From an uncultured Cycloclasticus sp. (GTDB taxonomy: Bacteria; Pseudomonadota; Gammaproteobacteria; Methylococcales; Cycloclasticaceae): a DNA stretch of 35,631 bases. Positions 16,748 through 25,200 of this stretch are shown in pieces (the stretch's first letter is position 1; each line of letters begins with the position of its first letter). Where the stretch lies: positions 1 through 35,631 of the forward strand of contig CAJXOJ010000019.1 of NCBI GenBank assembly GCA_913057515.1, given 5' to 3'. Under the pieces are notes generated by a model that worked only from the letters and a program-made list of their open reading frames with translations, ran no database searches and was not told the DNA's origin. The translations under genes were made by a program, and so were the position numbers.

Positions 16748-17470
16748 ATGAGATTGTGGGTGTTGATATATGGGGTGGTTAGTTATGCCCTATTTTGTGC
16801 AGTCTTTGTCTATTTTATCGGATTTGTTTCAGGCGTGGGCGTTCCGAAAGCGCTCTCAACACAATCGATAGAATATTCCTCTTATGCCTTAGTGGTAAAT
16901 ATTGGCTTATTACTTATATGGGGAGTGCAGCACAGTGTTATGGCGCGTGGCTGGTTTAAAGAGATGGTGTCGTCAGTGGTGCCGCATCAGGTGGAAAGAA
17001 GCACCTATGTATTGGCTTCAAGCCTTGTGTTGGCAGCGCTCATGTTTTTTTGGCAACCGATGAACGGCATCGTCTGGCAACTGACAAACAAAGCAGTCGT
17101 AACAATGGTGTGGTCGGTATTTATTTTGGGCTGGGTGTTGGCTCTTCTTTCAACATTCTTAACAGACCATTTTGACTTGTTTGGATTACGCCAAACGTGG
17201 CTGTTTTATGTTAATAAAACATACACTCAGGTTGAATTTAAAGAGCGTTTGTTTTATTACTGGGTTCGTCACCCAATGATGCTGGGCTTAATAGTGGTTT
17301 TTTGGTCGGTACCGACAATGACCGTTGGACATTTAGTGTTCTCAATCGGCATGTCCATTTATGTTCTTATTGGGATTTATTTCGAAGAAAAAGGCTTGGC
17401 TAGAACCTTAGGTCGCTCCTACACAGATTATCAACAAAGAACGGCTAGAATCCTTCCAAAGATTTATTAG
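16748..17470 (+). CDS. mddA: MddA-like methanethiol S-methyltransferase (NnrU/isoprenylcysteine methyltransferase superfamily)
   Basis: The protein has 240 residues with about six membrane helices. MddA methylates methanethiol with SAM, giving dimethyl sulfide and SAH. The MddA-type signatures are WGVQHSVMAR (58-67), VPHQVERSTYVL (78-89), FDLFGLRQTW (142-151), the RHPMMLG SAM-site-like motif (174-180), WSVPTMTVGH (186-195) and GIYFEEKGL (209-217). The start is placed at the ATG at 16748 rather than the GTG three bases earlier, because GGAGAAGG is then at a normal distance. It lies directly upstream of the SAH riboswitch and the SAM-cycle operon on the same strand, which fits a heavy SAM user. 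The reaction is inferred from close similarity to the family. Confidence 0.85.
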   Translation: MRLWVLIYGVVSYALFCAVFVYFIGFVSGVGVPKALSTQSIEYSSYALVVNIGLLLIWGVQHSVMARGWFKEMVSSVVPHQVERSTYVLASSLVLAALMFFWQPMNGIVWQLTNKAVVTMVWSVFILGWVLALLSTFLTDHFDLFGLRQTWLFYVNKTYTQVEFKERLFYYWVRHPMMLGLIVVFWSVPTMTVGHLVFSIGMSIYVLIGIYFEEKGLARTLGRSYTDYQQRTARILPKIY

Positions 17471-17504
17471 TAAGGGTTGCTTAAAGGTTAACTTGTCTAA
17501 GCCC

Positions 17505-17532
17505 TTGAAATTTTAGATATATGATCTAAAAT
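17505..17532 (+). promoter_or_regulatory. Probable sigma-70 promoter of the SAM-cycle operon, with overlapping palindrome
   Basis: TTGAAA at 17505-17510 and TAAAAT at 17527-17532 are separated by 16 bases, placing transcription start near 17540, exactly where the riboswitch P1 stem begins. A perfect 9-bp inverted repeat (ATTTTAGAT 17510-17518, ATCTAAAAT 17524-17532, 5-base spacer) spans the spacer and the -10 box and could be a repressor operator. No binding protein can be named. Confidence 0.6.
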
Positions 17533-17540
17533 ATACCTAT

Positions 17541-17610
17541 CTTGAATAAGGAACGCTGCGACAGGATCTTCCTGCTAGGCTTATTCAAGCGTCAAATTTT
17601 AACTGCGTTC
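17541..17610 (+). ncRNA. S-adenosylhomocysteine (SAH) riboswitch aptamer
   Basis: The P1 stem is a perfect 10-bp pairing (17541-17550 with 17580-17589). P2 is CAGGA (17562-17566) with TCCTG (17570-17574). The conserved GCTGCGAC core is at 17555-17562 and AGGCT at 17577-17581. GAACGC (17551-17556) pairs with GCGTTC (17605-17610) to give the characteristic pseudoknot. This is the SAH riboswitch layout known upstream of ahcY operons in proteobacteria, where SAH binding turns expression on. Here the first gene downstream is metK, then ahcY and metF. Confidence 0.92.
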
Positions 17611-17641
17611 ATTATTAACAGGAAACTGAAATAATGAGCAT

Positions 17642-17740
17642 GGTGTTTAGGTAAAACAGTTTAATTTTTATCACCTGCCTTTTTGGCAACATCAATATTG
17701 CACAAATTTTAGTACCCATTTTTTAAATCAAAGGGGTGAT
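17642..17740 (+). promoter_or_regulatory. Candidate expression platform sequestering the metK ribosome-binding site
   Basis: ATCACC (17670-17675) is complementary to GGTGAT (17735-17740), which covers the end of the metK Shine-Dalgarno AAGGGGTGAT. An earlier GGTG (17642-17645) or AGGT (17649-17652) could pair with the same CACC(T) and free the ribosome-binding site. This would suit translational control by the upstream riboswitch. The pairing is seen in sequence; the switching mechanism is inferred. Confidence 0.4.
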
Positions 17741-17746
17741 TTTACG

Positions 17747-18913
17747 ATGAGCAAGAACTTTATTTTTACATCTGAATCGGTGTCCGAAGGGCATCCAGAT
17801 AAAGTAGCCGATCAAATTTCTGACGCGATGCTAGATGCATTGCTAGCACAGGACCCTGCATCCCGTGTTGCCTGTGAAACGATGGTAAAAACCGGTATGG
17901 TTATTCTTGCCGGTGAGGTAACAACCAGCGCATGGGTGGATACCGAAGAAGTTGTTCGTAACGTGGTTAAGGACATTGGCTACGATAAGCCTGAAATTGG
18001 CTTTGATTGGCAAAGTTGTGCAGTATTGAACGCAATTGGTAAGCAATCGCATGATATTGCAATCGGTGTGGATGAAAGTGACGACCATGAGCAAGGTGCG
18101 GGTGATCAAGGGCTTATGTTTGGTTATGCCTGTGATGAAACAGATGTATTCATGCCTGCGCCGATTACTTATTCGCATTTATTAGTTGAGCGTCAGGCTG
18201 AGGTGCGTAAAAAAGGCATTCTGCCATGGCTTCGCCCAGATGCTAAAAGTCAATTGACGATGCGTTACGAGAACAATAAACCAGTCGGTGTAGAGGCGGT
18301 TGTTTTATCGACTCAGCACGCACCTGACATTAGTTTGAAAGACTTACGTGAAGCGGTGATTGATGAAATTATTAAGCCTGTCTTGCCTGAGGAGTGGTTT
18401 AGCGGCTGTTTGGCTGAAAATATTCATATTAACCCAACAGGCCAATTTATCATTGGTGGCCCTGTCGGTGATTGTGGTTTAACAGGCCGGAAGATCATTG
18501 TCGATACGTATGGTGGCATGGCGCGTCATGGTGGTGGCGCATTTTCAGGTAAAGACCCAAGTAAAGTCGATCGATCTGCTGCCTATATGTGTCGATATGT
18601 TGCTAAAAACATTGTTGCAGCGGGTTTAGCGACACGTTGTGAAATTCAAGTGTCTTATGCGATTGGGGTCGCCAAGCCAACCTCTATTTCAGTTGAAACA
18701 TTCGGCACGGGTGTGATTGATAATGACAAAATTGCCGCGCTGATTAGTGAGCATTTTGATTTGCGTCCAAAGGCATTAATAGCAGCATTGGATTTAAAGC
18801 GCCCCATCTACCAAACAACAGCTGCGTATGGACACTTCGGTAGAGAGTTGCCGAATTTCACTTGGGAACAAACAGATAAAGTAGACGTGCTGCGTGATGC
18901 AGCAGGCCTTTAA
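17747..18913 (+). CDS. metK: S-adenosylmethionine synthetase
   Basis: The protein has 388 residues, the normal length. MetK makes SAM from methionine and ATP in the cytoplasm. The signatures are [15 protein letters not shown] near the N-terminus (methionine/ATP site), [12 protein letters not shown] in the middle, the P-loop-like [18 protein letters not shown] and a C-terminal half ending in [18 protein letters not shown] lies 6 bases before the ATG. It is the first gene behind the SAH riboswitch, 18 bases before ahcY. This is notable because SAH riboswitches are best known upstream of ahcY itself. Confidence 0.98.
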   Translation: MSKNFIFTSESVSEGHPDKVADQISDAMLDALLAQDPASRVACETMVKTGMVILAGEVTTSAWVDTEEVVRNVVKDIGYDKPEIGFDWQSCAVLNAIGKQSHDIAIGVDESDDHEQGAGDQGLMFGYACDETDVFMPAPITYSHLLVERQAEVRKKGILPWLRPDAKSQLTMRYENNKPVGVEAVVLSTQHAPDISLKDLREAVIDEIIKPVLPEEWFSGCLAENIHINPTGQFIIGGPVGDCGLTGRKIIVDTYGGMARHGGGAFSGKDPSKVDRSAAYMCRYVAKNIVAAGLATRCEIQVSYAIGVAKPTSISVETFGTGVIDNDKIAALISEHFDLRPKALIAALDLKRPIYQTTAAYGHFGRELPNFTWEQTDKVDVLRDAAGL

Positions 18914-18931
18914 GCATTTGGAGAGTAAAAA

Positions 18932-20353
18932 ATGAGCGTGACAAAGATAGACAGTTTTACCGATTATAAAGTAGCCGATATGTCATTAGCGGCGTGGGGC
19001 CACAAAGAAATAGCCATTGCGGAAAGTGAAATGCCTGGCTTGATGGCGTTACAGGATGAGTTTGGTGATCGTAGGCCATTACAAGGTGCGCGTGTGGCAG
19101 GCAGTTTGCACATGACGATTCAAACAGCCGTGTTAATTAAAACCTTGCTGGCCTTAGGCGCTGAAGTTCGTTGGTGTTCATGTAATATCTTTTCGACTCA
19201 AGATCATGCCGCAGCGGCGATTGCCGACTTAGGCGTGCCTGTCTTTGCTTGGAAAGGTGAAACGATTGAAGAGTATTGGTGGTGTACAGAGCAGATGATG
19301 ACTTGGCCAGAAGGGCAAGAAGCTAATATGATTCTTGATGATGGTGGTGATGCGACCTTATTGTTACACAAGGGCGTTGAATTCGAAAAAGCGGGTGCCG
19401 TACCAGCCGCACAAGCAGGTGATAACGAAGAATGGGTTGCCATTCTAGAGGTCTTACGTCGCAATTTACCGCTAGCACCAAATAGATGGCAAAACATGGC
19501 TAGCAGTATTAAAGGTGTAACAGAAGAAACAACCACAGGTGTACATCGTTTGTACCAAATGCAAGAAGCCGGTGAGTTGCTTTTCCCGGCGATGAACGTG
19601 AATGATTCTGTAACGAAAAGTAAATTCGATAACCTCTATGGTTGTCGGGAGTCATTATTAGATGGCATTAAGCGCGCTACTGATGTGATGATTGCCGGTA
19701 AGATCGCCGTTGTGGTGGGTTATGGTGACGTTGGTAAAGGTTGCGCGCAAGCCTTTAAAGGCATGGGTGCGAGTGTTTGGGTAACGGAAATTGATCCTAT
19801 TTGTGCATTACAAGCGGCAATGGAAGGTTATCGCGTTATGCGCATGGATGAGGTTGCTGGCCAAGGTGATATTTTTGTCACTACCACGGGTAATCTAGGC
19901 GTTATTAATCATGATCATATGGCAGCGATGAAAAACGAGGCCATTGTGTGCAATATTGGTCATTTTGATTCAGAAATTGATATTGCATCTCTTGAGCAAT
20001 ATGAATGGGAAGAAGTGAAGCCACAAGTGGATCACATCATCTTTCCAGACGGAAAACGAATCACCCTATTGGCGAAAGGTCGTTTGGTGAATCTAGGTTG
20101 CGCAACAGGCCATCCAAGTTTTGTGATGTCAGCATCATTCACTAACCAAGTGATGGCGCAAATCGAATTTTTTACTAATGGAGAGGCATATAACAACGAA
20201 GTATATGTGTTGCCTAAAACCTTAGATGAAAAAGTGGCTCGTTTACATTTAGAAAAAATTGGCGTACAGCTAACCGAACTGTCGAAAGAACAAGCTGATT
20301 ATATTAATGTGCCTGTTGAAGGGCCATATAAACCGCATCACTATCGTTACTAA
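18932..20353 (+). CDS. ahcY: S-adenosylhomocysteine hydrolase
   Basis: The protein has 473 residues, the longer proteobacterial form with an insert after residue ~150. AhcY cleaves SAH to homocysteine and adenosine, relieving product inhibition of methyltransferases. Visible are the substrate-site [18 protein letters not shown] and [14 protein letters not shown], the NAD-binding [22 protein letters not shown], and the C-terminal Lys/Tyr tail (KPHHYRY) that closes the NAD site of the neighbouring subunit. GGAGAG lies 7-8 bases before the ATG. It is translated from the riboswitch-controlled transcript, directly after metK and 2 bases before metF. Confidence 0.98.
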   Translation: MSVTKIDSFTDYKVADMSLAAWGHKEIAIAESEMPGLMALQDEFGDRRPLQGARVAGSLHMTIQTAVLIKTLLALGAEVRWCSCNIFSTQDHAAAAIADLGVPVFAWKGETIEEYWWCTEQMMTWPEGQEANMILDDGGDATLLLHKGVEFEKAGAVPAAQAGDNEEWVAILEVLRRNLPLAPNRWQNMASSIKGVTEETTTGVHRLYQMQEAGELLFPAMNVNDSVTKSKFDNLYGCRESLLDGIKRATDVMIAGKIAVVVGYGDVGKGCAQAFKGMGASVWVTEIDPICALQAAMEGYRVMRMDEVAGQGDIFVTTTGNLGVINHDHMAAMKNEAIVCNIGHFDSEIDIASLEQYEWEEVKPQVDHIIFPDGKRITLLAKGRLVNLGCATGHPSFVMSASFTNQVMAQIEFFTNGEAYNNEVYVLPKTLDEKVARLHLEKIGVQLTELSKEQADYINVPVEGPYKPHHYRY

Positions 20354-20355
20354 CT

Positions 20356-21204
20356 ATGAGTTTAGAGTCTTATCAAAAAATTAGCTTTGAGTTTTTTCCG
20401 CCTAAAACAGAAGAAGGGCGAGTTAAGCTGTTGAATGTCAGTAAAGCGCTGGGTCAACTGGATCCAGCGTATTTTTCTGTCACCTTTGGCGCGGGAGGCA
20501 GTACTCAACAAGGCACCATTGATACCGTGCTGGATATTAAAAAGCAAGGTTTCTCGGCGGCGCCGCATTTGTCTTGTGTGGGCTCTACTAAGGAGAGTAT
20601 TCGTAATATTTTATCAAACTATAAGGATAATGGCGTAGACCGCATTGTTGCTTTACGAGGAGATATCCCATCAGGTACCTTAGATATTGGTGAATTTCGC
20701 TACGCCAATGAGCTAGTGGCTTTTATTCGTGAAGAAACAGGTGATCATTTTCATATTGAAGTGGCCGCTTACCCAGAAGTTCATCCGCAAGCAGCTAATG
20801 CTCAAGCAGACTTGGCAAATTTTAAACAGAAAGTCGAAGCGGGTGCTAACAGTGCGATTACACAGTACTTTTTCAATTTTGATGCCTATGTTCGTTTCGT
20901 AGAAGATTGCGATAAAGTGGGGTTAAATGTTCCGATTGTGCCGGGAATTATGCCTATTACCAATTATTCCCAATTAGCTAGATTCTCTGATATGTGCGGT
21001 GCTGAAATCCCTCGATGGATTCGTAAGCGTTTAGAAGGCTTTGCTGATGATCGCGAGTCTATTAAAGCGTTTGGTACAGATGTGGTGAGTGAATTGAGTC
21101 AGACTCTGCTAGATTTTGGCTGTCCGGGGCTTCATTTTTACAGTATGAACCAAACCGAAGCGAGTTTAGCTATTTGTCGTAACTTAGGGATAGAGTCGGC
21201 ATGA
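20356..21204 (+). CDS. metF: 5,10-methylenetetrahydrofolate reductase
   Basis: The protein has 282 residues. MetF reduces methylene-THF to methyl-THF with FAD, supplying the methyl group for homocysteine remethylation. The family is shown by SFEFFPPKTEEG near the N-terminus, FSVTFGAGGSTQQGTIDT-type residues (~40-55), ALRGDIPSG, AAYPEVHPQA, TQYFFN and the GIMPITNYSQ segment. It starts 2 bases after the ahcY stop with no obvious Shine-Dalgarno of its own, so translation is probably coupled. It overlaps ycgL by 4 bases (ATGA). Together with metK and ahcY it covers most of the methyl cycle; methionine synthase is not in the window. Confidence 0.96.
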   Translation: MSLESYQKISFEFFPPKTEEGRVKLLNVSKALGQLDPAYFSVTFGAGGSTQQGTIDTVLDIKKQGFSAAPHLSCVGSTKESIRNILSNYKDNGVDRIVALRGDIPSGTLDIGEFRYANELVAFIREETGDHFHIEVAAYPEVHPQAANAQADLANFKQKVEAGANSAITQYFFNFDAYVRFVEDCDKVGLNVPIVPGIMPITNYSQLARFSDMCGAEIPRWIRKRLEGFADDRESIKAFGTDVVSELSQTLLDFGCPGLHFYSMNQTEASLAICRNLGIESA

Positions 21205-21497
21205 GCGATGTAAAAGAAACCTCATGTGCGATATACAAAACGGCTAAGCGTGACGGCTTGTATTTGTATGTTAAGCAGCAGGGTGACTTTTCAGATGTTC
21301 CGGTTGAAGTGATGCAGCAGTTTCCCGTACCTGAGCACGTGTTTGATTTGGAACTATCGGCTGACCGCCCGTTAGCGCGTGAAGATGTGTTGGTGGTGAT
21401 AAAAAATTTAAACTCGCAAGGGTTTCACTTACAAATGCCACCAAAAAATGAAGACCCGATCGATACGATCAGTTTGCCGGATAGTTTGCACGGCTAG
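21201..21497 (+). CDS. ycgL: YcgL-family protein
   Basis: The protein has 98 residues. The YcgL domain is recognisable from CAIYKTAKRDGLYLYV at the start, DFSDVPVEVMQQF in the middle and GFHLQMPPKNED near the end. Function is not established. It overlaps metF by 4 bases and precedes rsmE by 2 bases, so it is carried on the same transcript as the SAM-cycle genes. Confidence 0.85.
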   Translation: MSDVKETSCAIYKTAKRDGLYLYVKQQGDFSDVPVEVMQQFPVPEHVFDLELSADRPLAREDVLVVIKNLNSQGFHLQMPPKNEDPIDTISLPDSLHG

Positions 21498-21499
21498 CG

Positions 21500-22231
21500 A
21501 TGCGTATTTCACGCCTGTTTGTAGATCAGTTGTTAGCAGAAGGTGCAATGCTAACACTTGAGCCAGAGGCGGCTCATTACCTGCGCAATGTTTTAAGATT
21601 AAAAAAAGGTTTTCAGCTCATTGTTTTTAACGGTGAAGGTGGTGAATATTCTGCAACGGTGTCTGAAGTTCATCGCAAGGCGGTGGTGCTTCACTTAGGC
21701 AGTTGGCAAGATGTAAGCATTGAATCACCGTTATCCATTGAGCTTGGCTTAAGTGTGTCGCGCGGTGAGCGAATGGATGTGGCGATTCAAAAAGCAACCG
21801 AATTAGGTGTGTCAACCATCACGCCGGTCCTCACGCAACATTGTGTTGTTAAGCTGACCGAGGAGCGTCGGCTACAGCGCCACCAACATTGGCAAAATAT
21901 TGTTTACCGGGCTTGTGAGCAGTGTGGCCGAAATACGCCACCACACTTAAATATAACAACTGATTTGGCGCAATGGTTTAATAACGACTTGGCGGTAAGC
22001 CGTATTATTTTTGAGCCAGGTAAGGCCGATACGTTAAAAACCTTTACTCAACCGAATAAGGCGGTAGCTGTATTGATTGGCCCCGAAGGTGGGTTTTCAG
22101 AACAAGAGGTAAAGGATGCTGAGCAAACAGGTTTTACAGCGCTTGGCTTTGGTCCGCGAGTGGTTCGAAATGAAACTGCGGCGATAGCCTCTATAGCGGC
22201 TATGCAGGTGTTGTGGGGAGATATGGCTTAA
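21500..22231 (+). CDS. rsmE: 16S rRNA (uracil1498-N3)-methyltransferase RsmE
   Basis: The protein has 243 residues. It shows the SPOUT-type knot of RsmE: AIQKATELGVSTITPV in the middle, IGPEGGFSEQEV and LGPRVVRNETA near the C-terminus, preceded by a PUA-like N-terminal domain with AAHYLRNVLRLK. It methylates U1498 of 16S rRNA using SAM. It starts 2 bases after ycgL, so it is very likely the last gene of the SAH-riboswitch operon, a SAM consumer placed with the SAM-recycling genes. It converges on the hybrid kinase gene with 57 bases between and no evident terminator hairpin. Confidence 0.95.
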   Translation: MRISRLFVDQLLAEGAMLTLEPEAAHYLRNVLRLKKGFQLIVFNGEGGEYSATVSEVHRKAVVLHLGSWQDVSIESPLSIELGLSVSRGERMDVAIQKATELGVSTITPVLTQHCVVKLTEERRLQRHQHWQNIVYRACEQCGRNTPPHLNITTDLAQWFNNDLAVSRIIFEPGKADTLKTFTQPNKAVAVLIGPEGGFSEQEVKDAEQTGFTALGFGPRVVRNETAAIASIAAMQVLWGDMA

Positions 22232-22288
22232 GGGCTTTATCGGGGCGAGCTGTTTGTTATTAAAATGGCTAGCTTTGTGCGTTAGTTA

Positions 22289-25200
22289 TTACTGCTGGCT
22301 GCTGTTCGGGTCAGCTTTTTTGAGCGCAGCTAAAAGATCAGGGTAGCTGTTTAGCGAACGTTTGATCGCGGGAATATCAAAATTGGCTGCGTGATTCATC
22401 AGTTGATGAGCATACTCTTCTACTACGTTGAGTGGGTAACGATCAGCGATAGCCTTGATATTTTCAGCAAAAAGGCTGATTTCTGAAAGGTTATTATGCT
22501 CTGAGACATCATTGAATTGGTTAGCAAGTAGCTCAAGTTTATCAATAACGATGGGTAATACTTTGTATTCTTCGTCAGAGAATTCAATCACGCCTTCACT
22601 TTTATCTTTATCTTCTATATGGAGGTGCTCAAAGGCTAGGAATGTTGATAGTGTTTCAATCAAATCTTTTTTAAGAACAGGCTTTCTTAAGAAGCCGTCA
22701 AAATGCTCAGACTTAAGGCGCTCAAATTGATTGACCATAATCGAAGCGGTTAAGGCAATGATAGGTACACTAGAAAATTTTTTAATTTTCTCAGCCGCTT
22801 CGTAACCATCCATAACGGGCATGCGAATATCCATTAGGATTAAGTCAAAAGGCTTTTGTTTGGCTAGGTTAAGTGCTTCAAGTCCATTTTTAGCAATGCT
22901 AACCTGTAGTTTTGAGTCTGCAAAATGAGCGAGTAATAGCTCACGATTATCGTCTATATCATCAACAACTAAAATAGAGGCGGGGGAAAAAATGAGGCTG
23001 TTTTGTGCAGATGAATCCTTTTTGCAATTTTTGACGATAGGCGTTTCAGCAGCGGTCTCAACACCTATCAGCTTTATTGTGAAGGTTGAGCCTTGTTCCA
23101 GCTGGCTAGAGAGCGAGAGCGTTCCTCCCATCATTTCGACCAGCCGCTGACTAATGGATAGGCCTAATCCGGTACCAGCATATTTACGATTGTCTTGACC
23201 GCTTGATTGATTAAACTCTTGAAAAATAAGTTGCTGTTGTGCTTCTGGAATGCCAATACCCGTGTCTTTAACACTAATGACTAGATCCAAGGTGTGGAGA
23301 GTCTCGTCTTTATTACGAGTGTCTAGTTTTATTTCAATAATGCCTTTTTCAGTAAATTTAATGGCATTTCCAATCAAGTTAAGCAGTACTTGGCGCAGTC
23401 GAGTTTCATCCAAATGTAGACTGAGGGGGCTTGGGTCGAAATTCAGTATTAAGTCGAGGCTTTTTTCAGCAAGTTTTAAATGGAAAATATCCGCCAGCTC
23501 ATGGATTAACTTAGAGGGGTTGCAGGGCTGCTTTTCGATGTGCAGTTTTCCTGCTTCAATTTTGGATAAATCAAGAATATCGTTAATTAAAGTTAATAGG
23601 TTGTTACCAGCGGACTGAATTGTTGTTATAAATGATTTTAGCTGAGGTTCTTTAACCTGTTCATTCAGTAACTCTGTAAAGCCAAGAATTGCGTTCATAG
23701 GGGTGCGGATTTCATGGCTCATATTGGCCAAAAAGTTAGACTTAGCATGGCTGGCGGCCTCAGCATGCTCTTTAGCTTCACCGAGTGCATGTTCAAGTTC
23801 AAGGCGCTCGTTCATATCGACTGCAAGTGCCAAGAGAGCGGGGTTCTCATGGTAAGTAATGGGGGTAATGGAAAGCATCATTGAGCGAACTTCTCCGTTT
23901 AATGCCCGAATAGGAACAATTTTTTGCTCAACGAACCCGTTCTTACGAATCTCATTAAGAACGGCCTTTCGATCATCTGTGTTTTTGTAAAACTGAAGCA
24001 TATTGTATTGATCAATATGCTCTTTAGGAATGGCGTGATCGTTAAGTGTTTTTGGATTAGCAGAGAGAATACGCCCGTCAAGCGAAGTAACAATAATTTG
24101 TAGTGGAATTTTATCGATTAGGGTTTGAGTTTGCTGCTCTGCAGCCTTTCTGAGGGTCACCTCTTTTGCTAGTTTTCTGTTCCAGAAGAAGATAGTTAAA
24201 ATTACCAACAAGAACAATAGAGCCGCTTGCATGAGGAGCTGATAATTAACCCTTTCTATGTATTCCTGTCTGCTCCATTTGTTGGCGATCTGCTGTTTTT
24301 CATCAAAACTAATACTCTTTAGCGCACGGTTTAATAATGGAATAAGTGGCGCAAGTTCTTTTTGTACACCAAAGGCGAGCGCTGTATCAAATTCAGTTTT
24401 ACCGACTACTCGGATATTGTGGATGCCCTTGTCAGAAATTTGATAACTGGCCTGAGCGAGTGTGGCTAATAGCGCATCTATTTCCCCTGTCGAGACGGCT
24501 GTAAGCCCTTCTCGGAGTGTTTTAACCGTTTTAAAGTGAATGTGTGGATGTTGTTTTACAATTTCTTTATGGTTGCCATAATTCTCAATCACCGCAATGC
24601 GCTGTGTTTTGATCTGGTTAAGGTTTTCTACATAAGTGTGTTCCTTACCCATAATAATGACAATGGGGCTTGAAAGGTAGCTGTCTGTATAGTTTAGCTC
24701 TGTGGGCAGGATGGTATTGCTTGCAGAGAGTAGCTGAACCTCTTTATTTTTAGCTTTGTCGAGAGACTCGCTCCATGTTTTGCTGGGAACAATAGTGAGT
24801 GTTATGCCGAGTTTTTGCTCAATAATTTTTAAATACTCGGCGACCATCCCGATATAATTTCCTTGCTTGTCAAAAGCCTCGTATGGGAGCCAATTTGGGT
24901 CGCCGGTGAAGCGAAGGTTGGGATGGTTTTTTAGCCATAGTTTTTCACTGAGGCTAAGCGGTATAGAGGGGCTAAACGATTCTTGTTTGCCTAGCCATTT
25001 TCTGCTGATCTTATTTCTCTCTTCTTCAGATATGGCGTTTAAGCCTTTTTGAATGATGGAGGCAAGTTCTGGTTTTGATTTAATACTTGCAATATGAATA
25101 TGCCGCTCTCCCAAATGCCCTGTAGATTTAAAAGGAACAATAGTGTTAATTCCTTTTTTGGAAAAAGCGTAAATGAGCGAGCCATAGGTGTCGTAAAGTA

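Noticed and set aside
17472-17504. Possible terminator hairpin after mddA (AAGG...CCTT with GCTTA/TAAGC)
   Set aside because: The stem has a bulge and a 14-base loop, and no proper U-tract follows before the next promoter.
17634-17654. Six-codon ORF (MSMVFR) between the SAH riboswitch and metK, as a possible leader peptide
   Set aside because: It is very short, lacks Met/Cys enrichment beyond two Met codons and has only a weak ribosome-binding site; the riboswitch already explains regulation.
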